Part shown: one piece after another, positions 1 to 12,315 of the stretch
Layout of the letters: each line of letters begins with the position of its first letter
How positions within the stretch are numbered: position 1 is the first letter of the stretch
Source: Musa acuminata AAA Group
Taxonomy: Eukaryota; Streptophyta; Magnoliopsida; Zingiberales; Musaceae
Assembly: GCF_036884655.1 (NCBI RefSeq)
Contig: NC_088342.1
Span: 29,580,001-29,644,000 of the forward strand
DNA length: 64,000 nucleotides
Reading direction: 5' to 3'
The notes under the pieces: generated by a model
Told to the model about the DNA's origin: nothing
Database searches by the model: none
What the model saw: the letters and a program-made list of their open reading frames with translations, nothing else
Program-made: the position numbers and the translations under genes

Positions 1-1094
1 GCGGGCACACCACTCGCCAACGAGCCGCTTGCTAGCACACCACTCGCCTATGGGCAGAGATGACATCCCCGCCCCCCCCACCACCCCGTCGGCGGCCACC
101 GCAATGCAGTAGGGGAGGAGAAGGGAATTAGGGTTTTGACTAAATGATAGTTTTCCCCTGAACATTTTAGAAATTTCGAGTTCGGTCCTTTTTATCCAAA
201 TTACCAAAATACACTTCATAATTTAGAAAATTTCATGCATGTACCTAATTTTAGAAAATATTAGTTAATTAAAAATTTTAATTATTTAATTATTATTATT
301 TATCTAGTAGTCCTATATTACGATATGTACATGTCATGTATAATATGGATGGATGATTGTGGACCATGTGATGTATGTACATGTGATTATTATTATTGGG
401 GCCTATGAGCCTCCAATTTTATTCTCATTTATTGTTGAGCCTGCTTGCCTATGATTAAGTTATACTTACATGAAGAGGCGTAGCAGGAGCTTGAAAGCTA
501 TAACGGGATCCATAAGGTCGAGACGGATGATCGTGACGTATAGAGATGCATCGAGATGCCGACGGAATTGACGAGGACAAGATGGATGATCACAGGGCAT
601 GGAGATGTACCACTATATACATAGATCTTGGTGTGAGTGATTAGGCCCACTGGCTAAGGCCTGATCACATTAAGCTATGGTTCATGATCATATGGTGTAA
701 TTAGGAGACCAAATCAAAATCCCCTCTCTCGATAATATTAAGTCGATAAACATGAGGCAATTAAATTAACCCATGTGGCCTTCCATCGTTATAGTTTGGG
801 ACTGATTCTCGATATAGGTTAGTTAGTCGAGTCCCTCGAGGCTCACCAATATTAGGATTCGCTATATTGCTTATGACATAGAGATGTCACTAGTGACCTG
901 GGGACATGGTATGCTTGGTCGAGTCTCTCGAGGGTATATCATCGAATTAGACTTATATTGTAATGCTGATATTAACTTAACCGAACATCATAGTTGGTCG
1001 AGTCCCTCGAGACCATGGTAGTTCAGAAGCCGAACAAGATGGGAATCACATGGAGTTGTGATTGGCAAGAGTTGCCTACTTTTACGGGCTTAGT
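1..1094 (+). repeat. Copia-B-family leader fragment (5' internal region)
   Basis: By eye this segment follows the 5' untranslated leader of the Copia-B family at about 30520-31635: a GC-rich stretch, an AT-rich stretch, then three copies of the TCGAG-TCC-CTCGA hairpin motif near 825, 918 and 995 (the middle one has TCT in the loop). It carries no coding sequence. It is cut on the left by the window edge and on the right by insertion of the Copia-E LTR at 1095, which falls inside the stem of the fourth leader hairpin. Confidence 0.75.
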
Positions 1095-1446
1095 TGTTGG
1101 GAAATCTTGGGGGCGACATCACATGTGCAACGGAAGAATAAAAACAAAATCCCCTATTCCCAAAGAGATGTTCATCGTCATGTGAAGATTGATGCATAAA
1201 AATCCATGAAACTTAAAATTGCGTATAAGATAAATTGTGTTACCTAGGGAGATCGTATATCCCTGAATCCTTGCAGATCTCTAGGAGAGGGTGAAGGAGG
1301 TCAAGCGCCCTCCTTTTTAGTGGTGATCCACATAGTAGGGCTATAATAACGCTCCTCAAAACTCCAAGCCTTCTCTGAGGTGGAGAGGGAGAGGAGAAAA
1401 TGAGAGGTAAGCAAAGGCTCTAGCCTATGAACCACTGAATCCCTCT

Positions 1447-1454
1447 TATTTATA
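1447..1454 (-). promoter_or_regulatory. TATA box in the Copia-E LTR
   Basis: TATTTATA on the plus strand gives TATAAATA on the element's sense strand, in the same LTR context as at 29646 and 35378. Confidence 0.5.
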
Positions 1455-2559
1455 GTGGTCCCCTTTCAACTTAACCCTAATGGATCCTCCCATATTGGGT
1501 ATTAGATCTTCATCCAATTACCCAAGCCTCTTAGATTAGTGGATCTCTATCCAATAATCTCACATGGGCTTTTATTGGATCTCATCCATGAGATCCAATA
1601 ATTGAGGGGCTTATTGGATATCCAATAAGATAGGCGCTTTGGCAGATATCTCATATTCGAATCTCTACTCATCATAATGCCTATTATATATGTGTGACCC
1701 TCTAGGCCCAATATCAAGTTAGGCGTGAGTTATACCTGTCAGAACTCCTTCTGGCTCAGTGAATTATTATCTCCATAATAATTCATTCAACTCATCGACT
1801 GTGGACGTACTAGGCCACTACGCCGTAGTCCCCAAACGATACAGGGGAATCCAATCCATTGGACCCATCTATCCTCAATTACCATGTATCTATAATCCCT
1901 CATCCATCTAATATCCTAGAGACCGTATACCGGGCATAGTGTTGTCAAACTTATATGGTTTATACTCAAGTATCGCTTTAATCGAATTCTCTCGGAGAAC
2001 TCTTTCTCTCTCAATCCAAATGACCTTGGCCTGAGATTTGTCTGAGTAAAAACACATGAGATATTTCTCTCATGATACCGAGAGTGGATGATCCTCTATC
2101 GATACTCAATAGCCCTTGTAAGGTTGACTGTCACTCCCGATAATCTGCTGTACTAGATCTAGGATATCCAAACCTATAAGTCTGGTATTAAAGAGTGGAG
2201 CACTCATAGAGGACATCCTTGGTGTCTCAAGTCTAAGGATCAGATACATCATTAGGAATATGGAATCACTTTTTGACAATAAGGCATCATCAACTATCCA
2301 GCATTCCGTAAGCGGATCAATCAGTGAACTCATTATCCAATGAGCACCTGTATTGTATCCCTAGTGTCCCCACATGAGCAACTATTTAGACTAACTGCAT
2401 CTATCATATGTATGGGTAGACACTAGTCTGTCCGGTTATCTCGATGTCTTTCTCGAGTTATCTATGACCAGGATTATTTAGGATCTATGTTTAAAAGCGA
2501 ATTGATCTCATTATTATAATCTCATCACGATCCGATTTCTATTGCATAGATCCAAGGAC

Positions 2560-2563
<4 letters not shown>

Positions 2564-2628
<65 letters not shown>
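2564..2628. repeat. (TA)n microsatellite inside the Copia-E LTR
   Basis: About 65 bp of uninterrupted TA dinucleotides. The site corresponds to the short ATATATATGC stretch in the Copia-B LTRs (near 28635, 36390 and 43365) and to the (AT)n in LTR-F. Confidence 0.95.
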
Positions 2629-2630
<2 letters not shown>

Positions 2631-2742
2631 ACAAGCAATATAAAGTGAGAAATGCCATGAATATAATAAGCAAAAAGACTGCATGTCAAGTCATACGTGT
2701 GATTACTCATGTGATTGGCTTGCACGTCACATATGACTAGTA

Positions 2743-2757
2743 ATCTCCCACTTGACA
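2743..2757 (-). other. Polypurine tract of Copia-E
   Basis: On the minus strand TCAAGTGGGAGAT lies directly before the 3' LTR, as expected for the plus-strand primer of reverse transcription. The same tract occurs at 36517. Confidence 0.7.
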
Positions 2758-3176
2758 TAAAGCCAATCACCTATGTGTCTGATCCCCATCAGACCCCTAT
2801 GATGCTCAAAGACAATCTGAGATAACGACTTTATCAATAGATCTGCAATGTTATCTTCGGATGGAACTCTTTCCACTACTGTATCTCCATAGGTCACAAT
2901 CTCTTTAATAAGCTAGAACATCCTCAAAACACTTCTTAAGCGAATCGACTCCTTGCTATCTAGCATGACTCCCAGATCTATGATGAACTTCTTTATCGAG
3001 ACTCCATCTTTTGCTGCCTCTACTACAGCAATGTACTCCACCTCTATGGTCGAGCCAATAGTAATATCTTGCTTGAAACTCTTTCAGCATTCTGCTCCTC
3101 TATTTAATGTGTACACATACCCCGAATTTGACTTTCTATCATCAACATCAAACTGAAAACTTGAGTCCGTGTAGCC
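2758..3176 (-). pseudogene. Copia-E pol, RNase H C-terminal remnant
   Basis: The minus-strand sequence aligns with the RNase H tail of Copia-B at 36540-36990, including the region around the tag-like 'EYIA' box and the residues after it. The reading frame is broken. It is separated from the rest of pol (12833 onward) by the Copia-D insertion, and the five bases 3172-3176 (TAGCC) are one copy of Copia-D's target-site duplication. RNase H would degrade the RNA template during reverse transcription, but this copy cannot be functional. Confidence 0.65.
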
Positions 3177-3876
3177 TGTTAGGATTAAGAGCACTAAGAG
3201 GGGGGGGGGGGAGAGGGGGTGAATTAGTGCAGCGGAAAACTTTCGACGATTAAAAACTACGTTCGTACGATAAGAGCGATTTCGGTAGAAAAGCCGATTA
3301 GTATATCACTTAAACTTATGATCAAGCAAGATGCAATTAAAGTGAATTTATAAAGGCAGTTTACAGTTATGATGGAAATTAGAATGTAACCGCAAATTGA
3401 AATATGATGTTCGTACAATAAAACTGATTTACGTCTAAACACCGATTCAGAAAATACTGAACTTTGAAACACGAGCATAAATGTGCAGAAGGCAGTAAGC
3501 TATTGAGGAGGTTTGTAGTAAAGATAATATGCTCAAAGTAAATGCAAACTAGAGAGCACTGTGATTTTAGAGTGGTTTGGTCAATCTTGATCTACATCCA
3601 CTTATGGCTTCCTCCTCCGATGAGGTCACTGACGTCCACTAGAGGCCTTCCTTCAATAGGCGAAGGCCAACCACCCTTTTACAGTTTCACTCCTTTTGAC
3701 GGACTTAGGAGACAACCCATACAGAATTTTCTCTCCTCTCTTTAAAAAATCAGAACTTGGAAGAAAAGAGGGAGAAGAACTTTTATCTTATACAACACTT
3801 TTGAGGTCTAAAAATCACAGAGTAAGATCAAGATTTCGGTGGTTTTGGTTGCTCTTTCATTATTGAAAGAGTGGGG

Positions 3877-3884
3877 TATTTATA
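3877..3884 (-). promoter_or_regulatory. TATA box in the Copia-D 3' LTR
   Basis: Sense-strand TATAAATA. The 5' LTR has the same box at 11958-11965 and LTR-G has it at 10833-10840. Confidence 0.5.
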
Positions 3885-3947
3885 GGCCCCAAACCAGTTT
3901 GAATTTCGAGCTTAAAACTATCAATTTTTGAAATTCCGGGGTCTGGC

Positions 3948-4175
3948 GGTTGCATCGCCTGACTGAGGCGGTTGCATCACCTAGTAGAACTCGGAGATTG
4001 AGCCTCTAGGCGGTGCCACCGCTTGTTAGGGGTGGTTGCACCTCCTACTAGAGCTCGGAGACCGAGCTCAGGCGGTGCCACCGCTTGACTTGGGCGGTTG
4101 CACCACCCAGCCAGAGCTCGGAGACTAAGCCCTAGGTGGTGCCACCGCCGACCCAAGCGGTGCCACCTCTGGCCA
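3948..4175. repeat. GC-rich near-palindromic GGCGGTGCCACCGCC array in the LTR
   Basis: At least six imperfect copies of a GGCGGTT/GCCACCGCC block alternate with a linker of the form AGAGCTCGGAGACTGAGCC. The block is nearly its own reverse complement. The same array occurs in the 5' LTR (12020-12315), in LTR-G (10650-10780) and, unexpectedly, inside Copia-D at 7387-7540. Confidence 0.8.
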
Positions 4176-4685
4176 AGTGATCTGGGTCCGAATGGGCTAA
4201 TCCATTTGGCCTAATTTGGGTCTTTCAAGGGCCCAATTGCCCCAAGATTAAGTTAATGGGATCACCTCCCATTTCTAACTTAATCATCGTGCTAACTACG
4301 GATTTCTTAAGACATTTACTACAACTTGCTCCGGTGCGTCAATCACTTCTTCCGGCAAGCTTCCGGCGAACATCCGACAAACCTCCAGCGATGCTCCGAC
4401 GGACTTCCGGCAAACTCCTGGACTTGCGACGATCCACTTGGCGAGTTCAAACGAGCTTCTTTTGGCAAGCTCCTGGACTTCTCGGATTTGTTCCCGCAGA
4501 ACCTCCGACGACCGTCCGAACTTCCATCGAGCTCTCGAACTCCCAACGTGATCATAGTCTTGACTCCGGCGCAACTCCTGCTGCATGTCTTACTTTCATC
4601 GTAGTTAATCCTGCACACTTATCTCAACATATGGATTAGGTAACAAATGACAATTGACGTCATCATCAAAATCTGAGATTCAACA

Positions 4686-4700
4686 ATCTTCCCCTTTTTG
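4686..4700 (-). other. Polypurine tract of Copia-D
   Basis: On the minus strand CAAAAAGGGGAAGAT is immediately followed by the LTR start TGTTGAATCTC. A purine block of this kind, preceded by a GATGATGTCAA-like context, is typical of SIRE/Maximus elements. Confidence 0.75.
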
Positions 4701-6109
4701 ATGATGACAATCAATTGATAACGGAGTTAACCTTAACTCCCCCTATCTATGTGCCATAATTGAGATAAGTCATTCTTGAATTCAAAGCCTTTGAATTCAA
4801 GAGACATATTGATAAGTTAAAATTATTTAACCTTATCGATACTCCCATCATGATTCCCATCATGATGTATCTCTCCGAAAATGATGTATGATGTCAAGGC
4901 TTGACATTCATTTTCAAATTTCAAATGTGAATGATGGTCATGGTAGCAATTCATCATATGATAAGATATCAAAACATAAAATTATGATACAAGTTCTTGA
5001 TATCTTAACATGATGCAAATATGGCAATCATAGTTATCATCAATTCATATATTTTTGATGATGCAGTCATAGCATAATCATAGCATTAATAATCATATAT
5101 TTGCTTCTTTCAACATAATATGGCATTTATAGCATTAATTCATATACTTCTCCCCCTTTATCATCAACAAAAAGGAAAATGATATAAACAACTTTTAAAT
5201 ATACGTGTGATGCCATAAGTAGGTTCATGTCATTTATAGGATACAAATATCTCAAGAAAAATATGACATGGAGATTATTTACATAGAGTGAAAACTTCTT
5301 CCTTTTTATTTGTTATTATCTTTTTTGCATGAAGGAGGAAAGCCATTTGTGTAGTTTAAATCGATAGAATATTAAGGCATGCTTTACAAGGATCAGGATA
5401 TTTAAGTGAATCAAATCCTTGCAAAAAAATATCTTTCTTTTATAAGAAGGAATCATCAAATCTATTTCTCAAAGGGAATATTTTTCACATGATAAGTATA
5501 AAAGACATGCATTTGCTAGATGATTCTATTTGTCAAAAATCAATGATGTGAATCAAAGTCCGAAAGAGAATAATATATTCATGAAATCCGATTGGAACTG
5601 AAAATTTAATTTAACACTTTCATGCAATCGGACAAGACTATACAATCATGAAGACATGCTCATTGTTATGAAATTTTTTTAATTAATTTCCAACATGTTA
5701 TTTTAGTGATTTGATCATTCAATCAATAAAGTCCGAATAATTTTAACAAGTTTATGCATCCGGACACATTAACATCATGGTAATACATCAACATCATGAT
5801 AATATTATGTCACATTCATCATGGAAACCAAGACACAAGGTTTTCAAAGTTGGTATTATAGAAACATTTAATTTCAACATGAAATCTGACAATGAGTAAC
5901 GAGATTGAGTAACGTAACCCTGCATATTCTCACCAATTAATACATCAAGTAACCATATCAAAGATTAGTAGTCATCAAGGCATTGTGATCAAGGTGAGTA
6001 ATATAAAGAGTTTACAATAACGTAATTGTTACAACAAGAGGTTATTGTGTCCACATATACAAGCTTATTCAGGAGGTGAAAAATTAAAGTGCCTAAATAA
6101 AGAGTCAAA
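4701..6109. other. AT-rich non-coding part of Copia-D
   Basis: About 1.4 kb between the Transposase_32-like ORF and the polypurine tract. It has many ATG-poor, stop-rich frames and repeated ATCATGATG-like words. I see no pol motif here on either strand. Confidence 0.6.
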
Positions 6110-7172
6110 TTATCGATGAATTTGTTGCAGTTCATATAGGATTTGATCTTGCCAGTGTTCAAGCTGATCTTGTCTTTGTTCAAATCGGTCCATCCGAATC
6201 CCAATGTCTTCGATAGATGATGCATGAGCTTGCTCAAATGGATGTGTTTCCTCAAAGGGACAGATCGGAGGAGATTGAGTGCCCCTAAAGACTGGTGTTT
6301 CGGGTTCTGGTTCAGGTTGAGGGGGATCGGTTCTTCTAAGCATTCTAACCCAATTACCGTTTCTATAAACACATCTCAATTGATGAAGTAGATTTTTGTT
6401 TATTATGCTAAACCTATCTACTTTCATCACCTCTTCGTCGGGTGGGATTGGAATATCGTAGGCTTTAAGTATTCTAGTGATTATACCACCATATGGAAGC
6501 ATCATGTCTCTCTTGGATAGTTCTATCATGTTTTGTTGGATAAGGTATCCAAAACAGATGTTATGTCCTTTCATGATCCAATACATGGTTCCTAGTTTCA
6601 TTTGACTTACTTCATCATGATGGTATTGTTTAGGGAGAATGATGCTAGTTAGGATATGATGAAGTACTTTAGTGTTTAGTGGTAGTAGATGTTCACAGCT
6701 TTTAGGAACTATCACTAAGTTGGGATTACCGAAAATTATTCTTAAGGCTTCAACATATGTTGTCCCAACTGTTTCATTATCCCACGATCCTCTAAAATAA
6801 AGTTCTCTATTTTTTTTACGGGAATGCCTATCATGTCACAAATGAATTTATCCATAATGGAGATGTGTTGTCCTAAGAGATAGGTAGACATTCTTTCTTC
6901 TTCATCTACTTGTAGATTGTTGTAAAACAGTCTAACAAGTCTTTGATAGATGGGTTCACTAATTTGTAAAATAGGGAGTAGATCTAGGTTTGCAAACCGA
7001 TTGTCTCTAAGTCTCTTAGTTCATCTAAATCTACATGTTTTCCCTTATTGACACTTCTAAATTCGAAAGAGGAAAATTTTTTAGCATGATATTTTGAATC
7101 AAAAAGGGTAAGATCAAAGTCTTCCACTAATCTCCTCTTCCCTTTGTTCCTTGAGGATCTTCTAGAGCCCAT
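6110..7172 (-). pseudogene. Transposase_32-like 'putative plant transposon protein' ORF, frameshifted
   Basis: The minus-strand start at 7172 gives an N-terminus with a basic patch and an 'FDLTLFDSKYHA' segment. After one or more frameshifts near 6985 and 6730 the frame continues to 6110. The C-terminal 201 residues contain 'LPYGGIITRIL', a family-typical block, then a proline/glutamate-rich stretch and a coiled coil of 'RFEQRQDQLEHWQDQ' type. I recognise this as the plant family often found in retroelement-rich DNA (Pfam PF20167 by memory). Its biochemical role is unknown to me. It occupies the place where pol would be in Copia-D, on the same strand as gag, so it may have been captured as extra cargo. 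Shared strand and position suggest it was carried in the element's transcript. Confidence 0.65.
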
Positions 7173-8185
7173 AACTACTATTATTTAAGAGGATAGCAAT
7201 GAGCAAGAGTAAATAAATCAAAAACAGAATTTAGAGGCTTCTTAGATAATACCTTAAGTGAGATCTTCAAGAGAAGGAGAGACTGTTGATCTTTTGCTTC
7301 GAAATGAGGAGAATTTGGGATGCTAAGAGGGGAGAAATGGAGGTGGAAAAGCTTTGGAAGAGTAAAGAGGGGAAGGGAGTGAGTTGGGGTCAGTTCCACC
7401 GCCGGCCCTAGCTCGGTTTAAAAGGGGCAAGATTGCGGGCAGTTGCACCGTTGGCTGGAGCGGTGCAACCGCTTGCAACCCGTGACAACCGACGGTGCTA
7501 CCGCCAGCTGGGGTGGTGCCACCGCCTACAGGCAGTGAGCATCGTTTTGACTACTGTGTGGTCTGTTTTGAATGTTTTTGACTTAAAAAGAATTTTTATT
7601 TGTGGAGCAATCAACTTTACTTATGTAATTACATAAGAATTTTCATTTTAAGATGAGAAATTTTGCACGATCAAGATAGATCTAGTGACGCGCATACTCT
7701 ACTTCAAGTGTTGTATTCATGTTTATGACAGTTTATCAAAGTTGGTAAGCTTTGTAAGTTCATGACAAACTTTGCTTACAAGACATAAGTTCATGATATA
7801 GTTGGATTTGAAAGTAACGAACAAGTCAATTTGATGGGTTCGGAAATCCAGAGGATATGTGAAGATAGAATCATGAGTTTCCAATTCTGAGGGATCAAAT
7901 AGGTTTGTATTGCTCTTGTAATTTTAATTTTCTAATCCTCTTTTTGTTATTTAGGCTAGGGAGCATCGCGTGTTCTCTTTGGATCTCGGATTATGAATAT
8001 CGAGAATCCAAAGAGCAGGATATTATTTCTTTCTCCCAACTTGGGATGGTTTACGTTTCTACAAGACAGGATAATTTTTAGGTACCCATTTACTTTTGAG
8101 TGCCTAAAAAACTGATCTACATTGTTTATCATGTTGCATAGAGTTTATCATGGTTCCTTTAGGAACCCAAATTAATTTGTTCGGA
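7173..8185. other. Copia-D spacer between gag and the Transposase_32-like ORF
   Basis: No coding frame I can defend. Positions 7387-7540 carry the LTR-type GGTGGTGCCACCGCC blocks. On the minus strand, 8185-8100 still resembles the SIRE gag tail ('IWVPKGT' type), after which the protease expected in autonomous relatives is absent. Confidence 0.5.
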
Positions 8186-9623
8186 CTAATTTTCTTGAAT
8201 GGACAATAAAGCGTTTTGTGTCCATGCTTGCAACAAAAGTTGCATTTGTAGGATGGGGCCTTTTATGAAGGTTGTTGAATTTTGGCGAGGATTTCTCACA
8301 AATCCAATTCCACTTCTTTTGAGAACGTGACCCTTGTTTGTAAGGATCATGTTCATAGACTTGCTACCAACCTCGAATTTCTTCAAGGTGTTCTTAAGTA
8401 GTAAGTTTTCCTTTTGGACAGTTTCTAGATCATGGCATTTTATACAAGAACCTAAACTATCATGATATTCAGTTTTTAACTTATCGAAATTACAAGTAAG
8501 ACAATCATGCTCCTTTTTTAGTAATTTATATTTTCTACTAATAATCTTGCATTCATCAAATAAGTCATGGAAGGCATTTAATAACTTATTAAATGATAAA
8601 TCTGCATCAATTAAATTTGTTACCTCCTCTCCGATGGCCATTAAGGCATAATGAGCAACTTGCTCGGTATTGGACTCCTCTTCTTTAGACGCGCTCGAGT
8701 CATCTCATGTTGCTTTGAGCGCCTTCTTCTTTGATGTTCTCTTCTTGGCTTGGGGACAATCACTCTTGTATGTCCCGGCTTTTTGCACTCATAGCAAATA
8801 ACTTAGTCCTTTTTGGGTTCAAGTTTATTTTTTATGTCATTTTTAAACTAGTTTCTTTTAATGAATTTTTTGAATTTCCTTGTTAGAAGTGCCAAGTCAT
8901 CGTCACAGTCCTCATCACTTGAGTTTTCTCTCAAGTGGTCATCTAAAGTTCTAAGTGTCATATCCTTCCTGTTCTTTGGACGGATGTCTTCTTGCTCTTC
9001 ATGAGCCTTGCATGTCATTTCATAGGTCATTAATGACCCGATTAGTTCTTCAAGAGGGAAGTTGTTTAAATCTTTAGCCTCTTGAATAGCAGTGACTTTA
9101 GGGCCCCAACTCTTAGGAAGGGATCTTAGAATCTTATTCATGAGCTCAAAATCTGGAAAACTTTTGCCGAGTCCTTTTAGACCATTGACGATATCCGTGA
9201 AACGGGTGTACATGTCGCCAATAGTCTCGCTCGGTTTCATTCGAAAAGTTTGAAAGAGTAAATCAAAAGATTGATTTTTGACTCTTTCACTCTACTTGTG
9301 CCTTTGTGAGTCACTTCGAGTGTATGCCAAATATTAAACGTGGTTTCACAAACCGAAACACGATTAAACTCATTTTTATCAAGTGCACAAAATAAGGCAT
9401 TCATAGCCTTTGCATTAAGAGTGAAAGTCTTCTTCTCCAATTCATTCCAATCGATCATTAGAAGAGAAGGCTTCGAAAATCCATTTTCGACAAGATTCCA
9501 AAGTTCAAAATCCATTGAAATAAGGAAGATCCTTATTTGGGTCTTCCAATAGGTGTAGTCCGTCCCATTGAACATGGGTGGACGTGTAATAGAATAGCCC
9601 TCTTGGTTTTCGACATATGCCAT
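8186..9623 (-). pseudogene. Copia-D gag (SIRE/Maximus type), broken
   Basis: Gag forms the virus-like particle and binds element RNA. The start at 9623 opens a frame with 'RPPMFNGTDYTYWK', the classical SIRE/UBN2 gag N-terminus, then 'NALFCALDKNEFNRV'. The frame breaks near 9240 and resumes with 'MKPSETIGDMYTRFTDIVNGL'-like sequence to about 8848. A zinc knuckle of the form CYECKKPGH follows near 8790 but its last Cys is lost. The C-terminal part (8641-8186) has the 'ELLNAFHDL..DECK' coiled region. A second knuckle, CNFCCKHGHKTLYC, is visible at about 8240-8200 in a shifted frame. At least two frameshifts make it non-functional. Confidence 0.8.
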
Positions 9624-9659
9624 CTCTCTTGGGTTTTAATCCGTTTGAGAGTTAACCCT

Positions 9660-9673
9660 GCTTTGATACCAAT
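9660..9673 (-). other. Primer binding site of Copia-D
   Basis: Minus-strand ATTGGTATCAAAGC abuts the 5' LTR end. It is a one-base variant of the initiator tRNA-Met complement TGGTATCAGAGC. Confidence 0.75.
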
Positions 9674-9760
9674 TGTTATGATCAAGAGCACTAAGAGGGG
9701 GGGGGGGGGGGGGTGGATTAGTGCGGCGGAAAACTTTCGACGATTAAAAACTACGTTCGT

Positions 9761-11355
9761 TGTTGAATCTCAGATTTTGATGATGAAACTAATTGATTAT
9801 GTTTATATATTTAACTACATTTTGAGTGATGCAGGTCTACTCGATCAGGATTAGACAGTTAACGTAGGAGGAATTGACGTTGCGCTGGAGGAGATCACGT
9901 TAGGATATTGGACGGCAGAAGGCTTCGGATGTCGGGCATCGGGCCAAGAGCGGAATTGTGCCAAGGATATCGGGGTTGCGGAGGTCAATCGCCGATTGGG
10001 CAACAAGCCGTAAGAGAGGAAGATGTGCTGAAGAATCAGACGAAGCATCAACCAATGATGTGCCGGGCAACAAAATGTTAATTCATGTTGTAATAATTGT
10101 CTATATCGGAGTAGAGTTTTGGCTTGTGTGTGTAGGATTAACTATGATAACGATGAAGACATAAAGCGAAACAAAGTGTCGGAGTCAAGTGCGAAGGATT
10201 TGTTGTGAGTTCGAGAGTTCGACGAAAGTCCGAAGGTTCATCAGGAATGCTGCCGGAACTAACCAAGAATGAGTAGGGAGCTTGCTGAAGGGTTTTCGGA
10301 ACCTCGCCGGAAGGTTCGTTGGAAGTTCGCGGAGCTCGCCGAGAAAGATCAGAGCTTACCGAAGAAGCTCATTGGAACTCGTTAAGATCAAATCGTGAAG
10401 TCTAGGAGCTTGCCGGGAGTCCATAGAATGGTTTCTGAGAGTTCGTCGGAAGACCGTCGAAAGTTCACCGGAAAAAGTCTTGACTTGGGGACTTTGTAAT
10501 AGCTTAGAAAATGTCTTTAAATTCGTAGTTAGTATGTTAATTAGGGTTCAAATTAGGTGTTAATCCTATAACTCAAGTAGGGGCCAATTGGGCCCGAGTT
10601 CGGACTGGTTTGGGCCAAGTTTGGAGCCCAACCAGTGAGCTGAAATAGTGTAGGCGGTGGCACCACCTAGAACCCGAGAACCAAGCGATGGCACCGCCTA
10701 GAACCCGAGAGCCAGGCGGTGGCACCGCCAGTACACTGTCAGTGTTAGACATTGACAGGCGGTGGCACCGCCAGCATCGGGAACCAAAGAGAATTCAAAT
10801 TTTTGAGCCCAAATTTGAATCCTCTTGAGGCCTATAAATACCCCTCAATTCTCAGCAAAGAATACAACCTTTTGAGAAGCAAGAGATTGAGATAAAAGTC
10901 TTAGCAAAGACTTTAGCAAGTTTTTGTTTTCAATAGCTTGAGTGTTCACCTCCCTCTTTCTCTTTGAAAATTTGTAAGAGTGTTAACCACTTATAAAAGG
11001 TTGTAAGAGGAGTATTTGTCCTTCCCCTTCAAAGTGATTTGCTAGTGAAAGTTGGGAGCCTCATCGAAGAAGGCTTCGTAAGTGGATATAGGTCGCATGA
11101 CCGAACCACTATAAATTGGTTTACGTTTATCTTATTGTCATTTATATTACTGCAAACTATCTTCACTTTGATGCTCTACTTCTTTGTCTCCTTCTTACGT
11201 ATCCCTTCAAGTTAAAATGCAATCGAAACGGTTTCAAACGAAACATTGCTTTTATCGTACGAAGTTTCTGAAAGTGTTTAAATCGTCAAAAGTTTATTGT
11301 ACTTTACCGCTACACTAATTCACCCCCCCCTCTTAGTGCCGCTCCGATCCTAACA
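9761..11355 (+). mobile_element. LTR-G: solo LTR of a SIRE-like subfamily, TSD TTCGT/TTCAT
   Basis: It begins TGTTGAATCTCAG and ends CCGATCCTAACA, the ends of the Copia-D LTR read in the opposite orientation, but its middle differs, so it is another subfamily. TTCGT (9756-9760) and TTCAT (11356-11360) flank it and differ by one base. No internal region is present. This is the product of recombination between the two LTRs of an element that had inserted into the 5' LTR of Copia-D. Confidence 0.88.
10833..10840 (+). promoter_or_regulatory. TATA box in LTR-G
   Basis: TATAAATA after GAGGCC. The transcript start would be about 30 bp downstream. Confidence 0.5.
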
Positions 11356-12019
11356 TTCATACGATAAGAGCAATTTCGATAGAAAAGCCGATTCGTAGAT
11401 CACTTTAACTTGTGATCAAGCAAGATGCAATTAAAGCGAATCTATAAAGGCAGTTTGCAATTATGATGGAAATCAGAATGTAAGAGCAAACTGAAATATG
11501 ATGTTCGTACGATAAAACTGATTTATGTCTAAACATCGATTCGGAAAATACTGAACTTTGAAACACGATCGTAAATGTGCAAAAGGCAGTAAGCTATTGA
11601 GGAGGTTTGCAGTAAAGATAATATGCTCAACGTAAATGCAAACCAGAGAGCATCACGATTTTAGAGTGGTTCGGTCAATCTTGACATACATCCACTTCTG
11701 GCTTCCTCCTCCGACATCCACTAGAGGCCTTCCTTCAATAGGCGAAGGCTAAACACCCTTTTATAGTTTCACTCCTTTTGACGGGCTTAGGAGACAACCC
11801 TTACAGAATTTTTTCTCCTCTCTTGAAAGATCAGAACTTGGAAGAAAAGAGGGAAAAGAACTTTTAACTCATACAACACTTTTGAGCTCTAAAAATCACA
11901 GAGTAAGATCAGGATTTCGGTGGTTTTGGTTGCTCTTTCATTGCTGAAAGAGTGGGGTATTTATAGGCTCTAAACCAGTTTGAATTCCGAGCTCAAAATT
12001 GTCAATTCCTGGAATTCCG

Positions 12020-12315
12020 GGGTCTGGCGGTTGCACCTCCTGATTGAGGCAGTTGCACCGCCTGGCAAAGCTCGGAGACTGAGCCTCTAGGCGGTGCCAC
12101 CGTTTGTCAGGGGCAGTTGCACCTCTTGCCAGAGCTCGGAGACCGAGCTCAAGCGGTGCCAACGCTTGACTAGGGCGGTTGCACCGCCCAGCCAGAGCTC
12201 AGAGACGGAGCTTAGGCGGTTGCACCTCTATCAGAGGTGGTTGCACCGCCCAGCTAGAGCTCGGAGACTAAGCCCTGGGCGGTGCCACCGTCGACCCAAG
12301 TGGTGCCACCTCTAG
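12020..12315. repeat. GGCGGTGCCACCGCC array in the Copia-D 5' LTR
   Basis: Same block-and-linker structure as 3948-4175, with one more linker-block unit. Confidence 0.75.

Larger units (their letters stand above)
1095..2742 (-). repeat. 3' LTR of Copia-E
   Basis: The left end reads TGTTGGGAAATC and matches the LTR ends at 35025 and 42003. The right end reads GACTAGTA where the other copies read GACTAGCA, so the terminal dinucleotide has mutated. It is about 160 bp longer than the other family LTRs, partly because of a (TA)n expansion at 2564-2628. Confidence 0.8.
3177..4685 (-). repeat. 3' LTR of Copia-D
   Basis: Plus-strand ends are TGTTAGGATTAAG and GATTCAACA, a TG..CA pair. It opens with a poly-G run near 3199-3210. 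It matches the 5' LTR that starts at 9674 and ends at 12827. Plus-strand TATTTATA at 3877-3884 is the TATA box of the sense strand. Confidence 0.85.

Noticed and set aside
4256..4639. ORFs of 90-127 codons on both strands in the Copia-D LTR, repeated at 12476-12781.
   Set aside because: They lie wholly within the LTR with the same sequence in both LTRs; no protein similarity.
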